Shown here piece after piece: positions 16,889 through 24,648 of a stretch of DNA of 51,954 nt. The stretch is from Flavobacterium sp. (GTDB lineage: Bacteria > Bacteroidota > Bacteroidia > Flavobacteriales > Flavobacteriaceae). Position 1 is the first letter of the stretch. Each line of letters begins with the position of its first letter. The notes below the pieces were generated by a model, which made no database searches, was not told the DNA's origin, and saw nothing but the letters and a program-made list of their open reading frames with translations. The stretch lies in assembly GCF_027482425.1 (NCBI RefSeq), contig NZ_JAIXWA010000018.1, positions 1-51,954 on the forward strand, written 5' to 3'. The position numbers were made by a program, and so were the translations under genes.

Positions 16889-16919
16889 TTGTGTATGAAG
16901 GGTATTGATTGTAAATTTG
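16889..16919 (+). promoter_or_regulatory. Promoter of the ferredoxin gene
   Basis: TTG (16889-16891), 20 bp spacing, then TAAATTTG (16912-16919), a full match to the Bacteroidetes -33/-7 pattern. It lies 22 bp before the ferredoxin ATG. Confidence 0.6.
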
Positions 16920-16941
16920 CACAAAACTAATAAAATTCGCT

Positions 16942-17292
16942 ATGGCAATCAAAATAACTGACGAGTGCATCAATTGTGGTGCTTGCGAGCCGGAATGTCC
17001 GAATACTGCGATTTATGAAGGTGCGGATAATTGGAGGTACAAAGACGGTACGAAATTGCGCGGAACAGCTGTCCTTCCCGATGGAACTTCCATTGATGCA
17101 GATGCGCCTCAACGTCCTATTTCGGATGATTTGTATTACATTGTGCCCGGAAAATGTACCGAATGCAAAGGGTTTCATGAAGAGCCTCAGTGCGCTGCCG
17201 TGTGTCCCGTGGACTGTTGTGTTCCCGATGAGGATCATGTGGAAAGTGAAGAAACCTTATTGAACCGTCAATCGTTTTTACACAACGAGTAG
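16942..17292 (+). CDS. 4Fe-4S dicluster ferredoxin
   Basis: A 116-residue electron carrier. Cluster one uses Cys9, Cys12, Cys15 and Cys19 ([13 protein letters not shown]). Cluster two is built from the spaced motif CTEC...[11 protein letters not shown] near residues 72-93. The ~45-residue insertion between the clusters and the acidic C-terminal tail place it with the YfhL/FdxN-like Bacteroidetes ferredoxins rather than the short clostridial type. It is transcribed away from the acyl-CoA reductase gene from its own promoter and is followed by a terminator, so it is monocistronic. Redox partners are not identified by the sequence. Confidence 0.92.
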   Translation: MAIKITDECINCGACEPECPNTAIYEGADNWRYKDGTKLRGTAVLPDGTSIDADAPQRPISDDLYYIVPGKCTECKGFHEEPQCAAVCPVDCCVPDEDHVESEETLLNRQSFLHNE

Positions 17293-17318
17293 GTTCAATC
17301 TGCTTGTAAGAAAATATC

Positions 17319-17348
17319 AAACACCTGGTGCTTTCAGGTGTTTTTTTT
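17319..17348 (+). terminator. Rho-independent terminator of the ferredoxin gene
   Basis: A perfect 9-bp stem AAACACCTG / CAGGTGTTT with a 7-nt loop, running into a T-tract that ends at 17348. Confidence 0.9.
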
Positions 17349-17367
17349 ATGTCTTTTTACTAAAAAA

Positions 17368-17400
17368 TTTGCATGTTTTAAGGTGTTTTTCTTAAATTTG
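17368..17400 (+). promoter_or_regulatory. Promoter of the carboxypeptidase-regulatory-like gene
   Basis: TTTG (17368-17371), 21 bp spacing, then TAAATTTG (17393-17400), 19 bp before the ATG at 17420. It matches the Bacteroidetes consensus in sequence and spacing. Confidence 0.55.
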
Positions 17401-17419
17401 AGAACAAACCCTTCTAGCG

Positions 17420-18589
17420 ATGCGTACGTTTCTACTGTTTTGGTTCGGATGTCTCCTGACGATCGCTCATGCCCAACAAGGGGATATTCATTTGGTGTTT
17501 AAAGATGCCGAAACCCAAGTCCCTATTGAAGATGTTACGGTTACAGTTTTACGCACAAAACAAAATTATATCAGCAATCCAGATGGCCGCGTTTCCTTTG
17601 TTCTCACTGGGGTTTCTAGCATTCAAATCGCCCATTCGAGTTATGAAAGTCAAAGTGTTCGCTCAACGGCTTTAAAATTAAAAGAAAATGTAATTTTTCT
17701 TAAAAGTGCGGTCAATACTTTAGATGAGATTGTCATCACCAAGCAGCATCCTCAAAAAATCCTCAAAGGATTAATCGAAAATTCAGTCGAAAAACTGACG
17801 ACTCCGTGTCGCTTAAAAGTCTATTCCCGCGAATTTTTTAAGCGGAATGGCAACTATATGTTTTACAACGATGGGTTGCTGCATTTTCAAATTTCAGGGA
17901 AAAATAAAGATTTTAAAAACGACATTCTCGTAGAGCAAAACCGTTCTATCGGGTTGGTGGATGCCGATGTTTCGCAAGATTTATTGGGCTATGATTTGAA
18001 CAATATCATGGGGAATTATTATAATTTTAAATACCTCGAACCCTTGCTGGAGGCCCGAGCACGAAAGGATTACGATTTTTTAATTAAATCCTACACCAAA
18101 AATGATAATTATTATTTAATGGTCATCAATCCCCTTGATCCCGTAAAAGGATTTAAAGACGATTACACCATTTTATACGATAAGAAAAAGAAAATTATTC
18201 TTGAAGTTAGTTCCTCCGTCACGCCCAACGCCGTGGCTAATGCCCCCGAAAAGCGCAATGTGGGCGCCCGTAATCTCTACAAGTCCAATTACAAAAACAT
18301 TTATCGGTATGCAGGCGATGGCGAGTATTACTTGTTGAGTTCTCGCGAAGAAATTGGTTTTGAACGGGTGGATAAGAAGGAAGTTCGCACCGAAATAGAA
18401 GTCCGAAATTACTTCATCACCACGGGATTTAGTCGCAATGAATTTTCTTTTAAGGAGAGCGAAATATTTAAAGACAAAGTTCTTTTTAACCTGAAAGATA
18501 AAATTCTCACCGATTACTGGAATGTTTCGGGATTGGTTCCCACTCCTGAAGAGGAAGCCATTATCAAAAATATCTCCGACGAACCTTAG
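17420..18589 (+). CDS. Secreted protein with N-terminal carboxypeptidase-regulatory-like domain
   Basis: A 389-residue exported protein. Residues 1-18 are a signal peptide ending AHAQ. Residues ~22-95 form a beta-sandwich of the CarboxypepD_reg-like type (DIHLVFKDAETQVPIEDVTV, YISNPDGRVSF, then LDEIVIT as in TonB-dependent receptors). The remaining ~290 residues are beta-rich with no domain I can name and end in EEEAIIKNISDEP. No TonB plug or barrel follows, so it is not a SusC receptor; it may be a periplasmic or outer-membrane-associated binding protein. It has its own promoter and stands upstream of ychF without an obvious functional link. Confidence 0.75.
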   Translation: MRTFLLFWFGCLLTIAHAQQGDIHLVFKDAETQVPIEDVTVTVLRTKQNYISNPDGRVSFVLTGVSSIQIAHSSYESQSVRSTALKLKENVIFLKSAVNTLDEIVITKQHPQKILKGLIENSVEKLTTPCRLKVYSREFFKRNGNYMFYNDGLLHFQISGKNKDFKNDILVEQNRSIGLVDADVSQDLLGYDLNNIMGNYYNFKYLEPLLEARARKDYDFLIKSYTKNDNYYLMVINPLDPVKGFKDDYTILYDKKKKIILEVSSSVTPNAVANAPEKRNVGARNLYKSNYKNIYRYAGDGEYYLLSSREEIGFERVDKKEVRTEIEVRNYFITTGFSRNEFSFKESEIFKDKVLFNLKDKILTDYWNVSGLVPTPEEEAIIKNISDEP

Positions 18590-18602
18590 ATTTTTACTGT
18601 TT

Positions 18603-18630
18603 TTTGAATGGGTTTAATGCGCTATATTTG
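18603..18630 (+). promoter_or_regulatory. Promoter of ychF
   Basis: TTTG (18603-18606), 16 bp spacing, then TATATTTG (18623-18630), 20 bp before the ATG at 18651. The spacing is slightly short, but the -7 is an exact consensus match. Confidence 0.5.
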
Positions 18631-18650
18631 CCCCACAAAAATAAAAATCA

Positions 18651-19745
18651 ATGAAAGCAGGTATCGTGGGATTGCCCAATGTAGGGAAATCAACTCTTTT
18701 TAATTGTTTATCCAATGCCAAAGCGCAAAGTGCCAACTTTCCGTTTTGTACCATTGAGCCTAATATTGGGGTAGTCAATGTGCCCGATCCGCGTTTGGAA
18801 AAATTGGAAGAGTTGGTCAATCCTGAACGGGTATTGCCCGCCACAGTTGAAATAGTAGATATTGCCGGATTGGTGAAAGGCGCCAGTAAAGGAGAAGGTT
18901 TAGGAAACCAGTTTTTAGCCAATATACGGGAATGTAATGCGATTATTCACGTGCTCCGTTGTTTTGATAACGACAATATTGTGCACGTAGACGGTAATGT
19001 GAATCCGATTCGCGATAAAGAAACCATCGATATTGAGTTACAGTTAAAAGACTTAGAAACAGTCGAAAAGCGCTTAGAAAAAGTCAATCGAACTGCCAAA
19101 GCGGGCATCAAAGAAGCCGTTTTGGAACAGTCGTTATTAAACCAAATCCGGGATTTGTTGTTGCAAGGAAAATCGGCGCGAACGGTGGTAGCCCAAAACC
19201 AAGACGAGGCTGATTTGTTGGAAGCTTTTCAATTAATTACTACCAAACCGGTGCTTTACGTTTGTAATGTTGATGAAAATTCAGCTGTAAATGGGAATGC
19301 TTATGTTGATAAGGTGCGTGAATTGGTCAAATCTGAAAATGCAGCAGTACTTGTATTAGCTGTAGCTACCGAAGCGGATATTACAGAATTGGAGACTTAT
19401 GAGGAACGCCAAATGTTCTTAGAAGACATGGGCTTAGACGAACCAGGGGTTTCCAAATTGATTCGGGCGGCCTATCGTTTGTTGAATTTACAAACGTATT
19501 TCACAGCAGGGGTAAAAGAAGTGCGTGCCTGGACCATCCATGTAGGCGATACTGCTCCGAAAGCGGCGGGTGTCATCCACACCGATTTTGAGAAAGGATT
19601 TATCCGCGCGGAGGTTATTGCTTACGATGATTATGTACAATTCGGTTCAGAAGCTAAAGTAAAAGAAGCGGGAAAACTTCGCGTGGAGGGAAAAGAATAT
19701 ATCGTGAAAGACGGCGATGTAATGCATTTCCGTTTCAATGTTTAA
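18651..19745 (+). CDS. ychF: Ribosome-associated ATPase YchF (Obg family)
   Basis: A 364-residue P-loop protein of the YchF/OLA1 family, which binds ATP rather than GTP and associates with ribosomes, with roles in translation and stress. It starts MKAGIVGLPNVGKSTLFNCL with the P-loop GLPNVGKS. Switch-region segments FPFCTIEPNIGVVNVPDPRL and VDIAGLVKGASKGEGLGNQFLA follow, then a coiled-coil insert (~125-200). The C-terminal TGS-like domain contains TYFTAGVKEVRAWTI and VMHFRFNV. Length and start are typical. It is monocistronic: own promoter in front, terminator behind. Confidence 0.97.
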   Translation: MKAGIVGLPNVGKSTLFNCLSNAKAQSANFPFCTIEPNIGVVNVPDPRLEKLEELVNPERVLPATVEIVDIAGLVKGASKGEGLGNQFLANIRECNAIIHVLRCFDNDNIVHVDGNVNPIRDKETIDIELQLKDLETVEKRLEKVNRTAKAGIKEAVLEQSLLNQIRDLLLQGKSARTVVAQNQDEADLLEAFQLITTKPVLYVCNVDENSAVNGNAYVDKVRELVKSENAAVLVLAVATEADITELETYEERQMFLEDMGLDEPGVSKLIRAAYRLLNLQTYFTAGVKEVRAWTIHVGDTAPKAAGVIHTDFEKGFIRAEVIAYDDYVQFGSEAKVKEAGKLRVEGKEYIVKDGDVMHFRFNV

Positions 19746-19768
19746 ATTATCGATAAAACTTTTATATC

Positions 19769-19797
19769 AAGCACGGATTTTTCCGTGCTTTTTTTAT
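19769..19797 (+). terminator. Rho-independent terminator of ychF
   Basis: The stem AAGCACGGA / TCCGTGCTT has a 4-nt loop and is followed directly by a run of seven T. Confidence 0.9.
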
Positions 19798-19854
19798 TTT
19801 ATTTAACAATTTTTATAAATTTAACAAGTCTATACAAAACAACACTCTTTTAAT

Positions 19855-20994
19855 ATGAAATTACAACAATTGCTTGTTCATGCCAATACAGTTGAAGATG
19901 TCTATTGTGACGAGCACTTTGATACTCAAGAAACATGCCTAGTCTTAGCTTTTGGTCAAACCACCCTACTTGAAAAGTATCCTCTATTTCAACGCTTGCG
20001 CGTAATTTATCCCAAGGCTACGATTCTTATTTGTTCTTCCTCTGGTCAAATTTCCAACAATGTTCGCATAGAGGAAGCTATTGTGGTAACAGCAATTCAA
20101 TTCGATAATGCAAGGTTTAAAGCTCTGGAATTTGAAAACCAGGAAGATAATTCGATACAAGAAATGGGTAAAATTTTTAGCTCCGAGTTATTAACTCCTG
20201 ACCTTAAAGCAGTTCTTTTACTCTCTGAAGGGACATATGTGAACGGCTCTGAATTAATTCAGGAATTAATTACGCAGTCTGCAGGGAAAATTCCTTTTTT
20301 TGGAGGATTAGCTGGGGATGAGTATCGTTTTGAAAAAACAATGGTAGGACTCAATGCTGATGCACAACCCGGAAAAATAGTGGCAGTTGGGTTTTATGGG
20401 GAAGGGTTGAAATTTGGATTTGCCAGTGAAGGAGGATGGGCTGATTTTGGGCCAGAACGTGAAGTTACCCATTCTAAGAAAAATGTTTTGTATCGTATTG
20501 GGGATCGAAACGCTCTTGAATTGTATAAGGACTACCTGGGTAAATACGCTGAGGAGCTCCCTGGTTCAGCCCTTTATTTTCCTTTATCAATGAAAGAAAA
20601 TCCCGATTCTGAGCCAGTCGTTCGAACCATATTGGCCATTGATGAACATGAAAAATCCATGACATTTGCAGGTAATATTCCGTTGGGTTCTCGAGTGCGA
20701 TTCATGCGGGGTAATATAGATAAATTGATCGATGCAGCAGCCAATGCGGCTTTGCATCTTCGAACGCAACTTCCGTATCGTCCGCAATTAGCTTTTTTGG
20801 TGAGTTGTGTGGGACGTCGAATCGTTTTGGCGGAACGCGTAGATGAAGAGTTAGAATTCATCAAGCAAACATTCGGTAATGATACGGTATTATTTGGATT
20901 TTATTCGTACGGTGAAATTTCTCCAGATAAAAATGATTTAGGGTGTGAATTGCACAACCAAACCATGACAATTGCAACCCTTTTTGAAGCCTAA
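19855..20994 (+). CDS. FIST-domain sensory protein
   Basis: A 379-residue soluble protein with the FIST N-terminal (~residues 25-220) and FIST C-terminal (~225-365) domains, a sensor pair thought to bind small ligands such as amino acids. Typical segments are KATILICSSSGQI, ELIQELITQSAGKIPFFGGLAGD, VAVGFYGEGLKFG, the RIGDRNALELYKDYLG start of the C domain, and FGFYSYGEISP near the end. It has no signal peptide or membrane helix, so it senses in the cytoplasm. Its stop is 5 bp before the hybrid histidine kinase gene, so the two are cotranscribed and probably work together. The ligand is unknown. Confidence 0.92.
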   Translation: MKLQQLLVHANTVEDVYCDEHFDTQETCLVLAFGQTTLLEKYPLFQRLRVIYPKATILICSSSGQISNNVRIEEAIVVTAIQFDNARFKALEFENQEDNSIQEMGKIFSSELLTPDLKAVLLLSEGTYVNGSELIQELITQSAGKIPFFGGLAGDEYRFEKTMVGLNADAQPGKIVAVGFYGEGLKFGFASEGGWADFGPEREVTHSKKNVLYRIGDRNALELYKDYLGKYAEELPGSALYFPLSMKENPDSEPVVRTILAIDEHEKSMTFAGNIPLGSRVRFMRGNIDKLIDAAANAALHLRTQLPYRPQLAFLVSCVGRRIVLAERVDEELEFIKQTFGNDTVLFGFYSYGEISPDKNDLGCELHNQTMTIATLFEA

Positions 20995-20999
20995 TTGCT

Positions 21000-22517
21000 A
21001 TGGATAGAAATGATTTACATCGCCATTTGAATCGGCAAATAGACAAGTATTTAGCCATAAATGATTTTCAATATATTCCTCAATTGGAGGCTTTTATTGA
21101 GGTGATTAATCAAACCTATTTTAATTATGAAAAGGATGCTGAATTGTTTGAACAGTCAACCCTATTAAACGATAGAGAATACTTTGAAGTGACCAAAAAG
21201 CTTCAAATTGAATTGCAGAAAAAACAATTGTTTGAATCGCAATTGGTAGCCTTAATACAACAATTGAATGACGATTCTAAACCTTTGGAAGGTGAAACTA
21301 GTTTGTTGCAACTGATTCAAATTCTAAATCGTGAAATCGAACAAAAAAGGATTTATCAAGAGCAATTAAATCAAGCTAAAATAGAAGCCGAAAATGCAAA
21401 TGAGGCTAAGTCAGAGTTTCTATCTATAATGAGTCATGAAATTCGAACACCCCTTAATGCGATTATCGGACTTGTATACATCATGGAAAAAGAAGATACA
21501 CTGCAAGGGTATCGCGAAAATATTGAAGTACTCAAACTTTCAGCTCAAAATCTGTTCTTACTGATTAATGATATTTTAGATTTCAATAAAATTGAAGCAG
21601 GAAAAATCGATTTGGAAAAAATTCCTTTTGATTTCAAAAGTTTAATCCAACAAATTGCACGGGCATTGCAAGCGCGTGCGAACGAAAATCTCAATAAAAT
21701 TCGATTAGAAATCGACGAAAATTTTGTATCCAATGTGGTGAGTGATCCGCTACGGATGAATCAAATTATTACCAATTTAGTGTCCAACGCCATCAAATTT
21801 ACGCATCAAGGGACCATTACCATTCGGGTGAACCAATTGGAGGTTGCTAGCGGAATTTCTACATTTAAGGTAGAAGTTATAGACACAGGAATTGGTATCG
21901 ATAAAAAAGAATTTACTTCAATTTTTGAAAAATTTTCCCAAGCTGAAACACGCACTTCCAGACAATTTGGAGGAACAGGCCTAGGTCTTATCATCACGAA
22001 ACGGTTATTGCATTTGTTTGACGCTGATATCGCTTTTGAAAGTGAACTTGGAGTTGGGACTAATTTTTATTTTGCTCTAAGCTTACCTATTGATTATCAA
22101 GCAAATACTTCTGATTTACATGACGATGATCAAACCGAAGTAATGTTAAATGGCTTACAGGTTCTTTTGGTGGAAGACAACAAGATCAATGTGAAAATCG
22201 CAGAAAAAATTATGAGCCATTGGGGAGTGCAAGTGGATGTAGCTGAAAATGGATTGATGGGTGTTCAAATGCATGAAACGGGCAATTATGATGTGGTATT
22301 GATGGATTTATCCATGCCCGTTATGGATGGCTATGAAGCGACACGAATTATACGAGAAACCGATACGAAAACCCCTATTATAGCTTTAACCGCTTCAGCA
22401 TCTTTCGGGTATCTCGAACGCGCCATTCAAGTAGGAATTAACGAATATATCATCAAGCCTTTCAATCCAAAAGAACTGAATTTGAAGTTGAAAAAGTTTA
22501 GTAAAAAACTCAGTTAG
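21000..22517 (+). CDS. Cytosolic hybrid histidine kinase/response regulator
   Basis: A 505-residue signalling protein. Residues 1-110 are a helical N-terminal region I do not recognise, followed by a coiled coil to ~137. The HisKA domain has phosphoacceptor His146 (FLSIMSHEIRTPLN). The HATPase domain shows the N box with Asn259 and Asn263, G1 (DTGIGI, 295-300) and G2 (GGTGLGL). A receiver domain spans ~385-502 with phosphoacceptor Asp436 (VLMDLSMPVMDG) and Lys487 (IIKPF). There is no transmembrane segment, so the input is intracellular and most likely comes from the FIST protein encoded just upstream. No output regulator is adjacent. Confidence 0.93.
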   Translation: MDRNDLHRHLNRQIDKYLAINDFQYIPQLEAFIEVINQTYFNYEKDAELFEQSTLLNDREYFEVTKKLQIELQKKQLFESQLVALIQQLNDDSKPLEGETSLLQLIQILNREIEQKRIYQEQLNQAKIEAENANEAKSEFLSIMSHEIRTPLNAIIGLVYIMEKEDTLQGYRENIEVLKLSAQNLFLLINDILDFNKIEAGKIDLEKIPFDFKSLIQQIARALQARANENLNKIRLEIDENFVSNVVSDPLRMNQIITNLVSNAIKFTHQGTITIRVNQLEVASGISTFKVEVIDTGIGIDKKEFTSIFEKFSQAETRTSRQFGGTGLGLIITKRLLHLFDADIAFESELGVGTNFYFALSLPIDYQANTSDLHDDDQTEVMLNGLQVLLVEDNKINVKIAEKIMSHWGVQVDVAENGLMGVQMHETGNYDVVLMDLSMPVMDGYEATRIIRETDTKTPIIALTASASFGYLERAIQVGINEYIIKPFNPKELNLKLKKFSKKLS

Positions 22518-22642
22518 TTGCTATAAATTTGTATTTAAAAGGCAAAATCCTGTCAAAAACATTATTAATAACTTTCCATTTTTTGCCTTCCAAAACCGCT
22601 TCGGAAGCCTTATATTAGCTGAAATTCGTTACAATTTGGAAT

Positions 22643-24496
22643 ATGGCTGAACAGGTGCAATATAATGAGGATAACATACGCTCACTCGATTGGAAGGAGC
22701 ATATTCGGATGCGTCCGGGTATGTATATCGGAAAATTAGGAGATGGTTCTTCGCCTGATGATGGTATTTATATTTTACTCAAAGAAGTCATCGACAACTG
22801 TATCGATGAATTTGTGATGGGTACAGGGAAAACCATCGAGGTAACCATTAAAGATAAATTGGTAACCGTTCGCGATTACGGTCGGGGTATTCCATTAGGA
22901 AAAGTGGTGGATGTAGTGTCCAAAATGAATACCGGTGGAAAATACGATTCCAAAGCCTTCAAAAAATCGGTCGGTTTGAATGGAGTCGGTACCAAAGCAG
23001 TGAATGCGTTGTCCAACTTTTTCCGTGTTGAATCGGTGCGGGATAACCAACAAAAAGCCGCGGAATTTTCTGCGGGGAATCTAACGGTGGAAGAGGATAT
23101 CCAAGAATCAACCAAGCGCCGGGGAACCAAAGTGTCGTTCATAGCCGACGATACTATTTTCAAAAATTACAAATACCGCAACGAGTACGTGGTGCGGATG
23201 TTGAAAAACTACTGCTACCTCAATACGGGGCTAACCATTTATTTCAATGGCGATAAATACTATTCGGATTACGGACTTAAAGATTTATTACAAGAAACCA
23301 TCACCGAGGAAGATTCGGTTTATCCGATTATTCACTTGGTAGGCGATGATATTGAATTGGCCTTAACCCACAGTAAAACGCAGTATTCTGAAGAATACCA
23401 TTCCTTTGTAAACGGACAAAATACCACGCAAGGCGGTACCCACTTGAATGCGTTTCGCGAATCCGTGGTGAAAACGATACGGGATTTTTACAATAAAAAC
23501 TTCGAAGCCTCCGACATTCGTAAGTCCATTGTCGCAGCTATTTCCGTCAAGGTGGAAGAACCCGTGTTCGAGTCCCAAACCAAAACGAAATTAGGATCGA
23601 CCGACATCGGACCCAACGGCCCCTCGATTCGAACCTTTATCAACGATTTTATATCGACTAAACTGGACAATTATTTGCATAAAAATCCAGAAGCGGCTGA
23701 GGCCTTATTGAAAAAGATATTGCAAGCCGAACGCGAACGAAAAGAGTTGTCGGGCATTCGGAAATTGGCGCGCGATCGTGCCAAAAAAGCGAGTTTACAC
23801 AACAAAAAACTCCGCGATTGCCGTATTCATCTTACCGATACCAAAAACGAGCGCTGTCTAGAAAGTACGTTGTTCATCACCGAGGGGGACTCGGCTTCGG
23901 GATCGATTACCAAAAGCCGGGACGTGAATACGCAAGCCGTGTTTAGTTTGCGCGGGAAGCCCTTGAACTCCTATGGTATGTCCAAAAAGATTGTCTACGA
24001 AAACGAGGAATTCAACTTGCTCCAAGCGGCTTTAGATATTGAAGAAGATTACGACAGCTTGCGCTACAACAACATTGTCATTGCCACCGATGCCGATGTC
24101 GACGGGATGCACATTCGCTTGTTGTTGATTACGTTTTTCTTGCAGTTTTTTCCCGAATTAATCAAAGAAGGCCATTTGTTCATTTTGCAAACGCCCTTGT
24201 TTCGGGTACGTAACAAAAAAGAAACCATCTATTGTTATAGTGACGAAGAACGTGTTGCCGCTATTGAAAAACTGAAACCTAAACCCGAAATCACCCGATT
24301 CAAAGGATTGGGTGAAATTTCCCCCGATGAGTTCAAGTATTTTATTGGAGAAGATATCCGACTTGATCCGGTGATGTTGGATAAAGCCACATCAATTGAA
24401 ACCTTGTTGGAGTTTTATATGGGTAAAAACACGCCCGACCGCCAAGATTTCATTATCAATAACTTGAAAGTGGAATTTGATGTGTTGGAGAATTAA
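22643..24496 (+). CDS. parE: DNA topoisomerase IV subunit B
   Basis: The 617-residue ATPase subunit of type IIA topoisomerase IV, which decatenates daughter chromosomes. It has the GHKL ATP site ([40 protein letters not shown]), the transducer domain, and the TOPRIM domain with [11 protein letters not shown] and [15 protein letters not shown] (acidic metal site). The C-terminus contains [13 protein letters not shown]. Together with the adjacent parC gene this is topo IV rather than gyrase; the ~617-residue length fits ParE and is shorter than many GyrB. The two subunit genes are separated by a 149-bp inverted-repeat element. Confidence 0.96.
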   Translation: MAEQVQYNEDNIRSLDWKEHIRMRPGMYIGKLGDGSSPDDGIYILLKEVIDNCIDEFVMGTGKTIEVTIKDKLVTVRDYGRGIPLGKVVDVVSKMNTGGKYDSKAFKKSVGLNGVGTKAVNALSNFFRVESVRDNQQKAAEFSAGNLTVEEDIQESTKRRGTKVSFIADDTIFKNYKYRNEYVVRMLKNYCYLNTGLTIYFNGDKYYSDYGLKDLLQETITEEDSVYPIIHLVGDDIELALTHSKTQYSEEYHSFVNGQNTTQGGTHLNAFRESVVKTIRDFYNKNFEASDIRKSIVAAISVKVEEPVFESQTKTKLGSTDIGPNGPSIRTFINDFISTKLDNYLHKNPEAAEALLKKILQAERERKELSGIRKLARDRAKKASLHNKKLRDCRIHLTDTKNERCLESTLFITEGDSASGSITKSRDVNTQAVFSLRGKPLNSYGMSKKIVYENEEFNLLQAALDIEEDYDSLRYNNIVIATDADVDGMHIRLLLITFFLQFFPELIKEGHLFILQTPLFRVRNKKETIYCYSDEERVAAIEKLKPKPEITRFKGLGEISPDEFKYFIGEDIRLDPVMLDKATSIETLLEFYMGKNTPDRQDFIINNLKVEFDVLEN

Positions 24497-24644
24497 GCTA
24501 CTGAGCTACTAAGTTTCTGAGTAGCTGAGCGAGAGGTTGTTAATTGAAAGTAAAATTAATTATAAGCACGAAGTCAAAGTAGTTATTGAGGTATTGGACC
24601 TAGGTTCAAGCTCAGTGACTTAGTGACTTAGCGACTTAGAAGCT
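24496..24644. repeat. Inverted-repeat element in the parE-parC gap
   Basis: The entire parE-parC gap is bounded by two 35-bp arms (24496-24530 and 24610-24644) that are imperfect inverted repeats, about 25 of 35 positions matching, around a ~79-bp AT-rich core. The right arm is built of octamers of the form TAGYGACT (GTGACTTAGTGACTTAGCGACTT). The left arm carries degenerate complements such as CTACTAAG and CTGAGTAG. It begins at the last base of the parE stop codon and ends 4 bp before the parC ATG. A transcript would form a long stem between the two cistrons. Confidence 0.75.
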
Positions 24645-24648
24645 AAAT

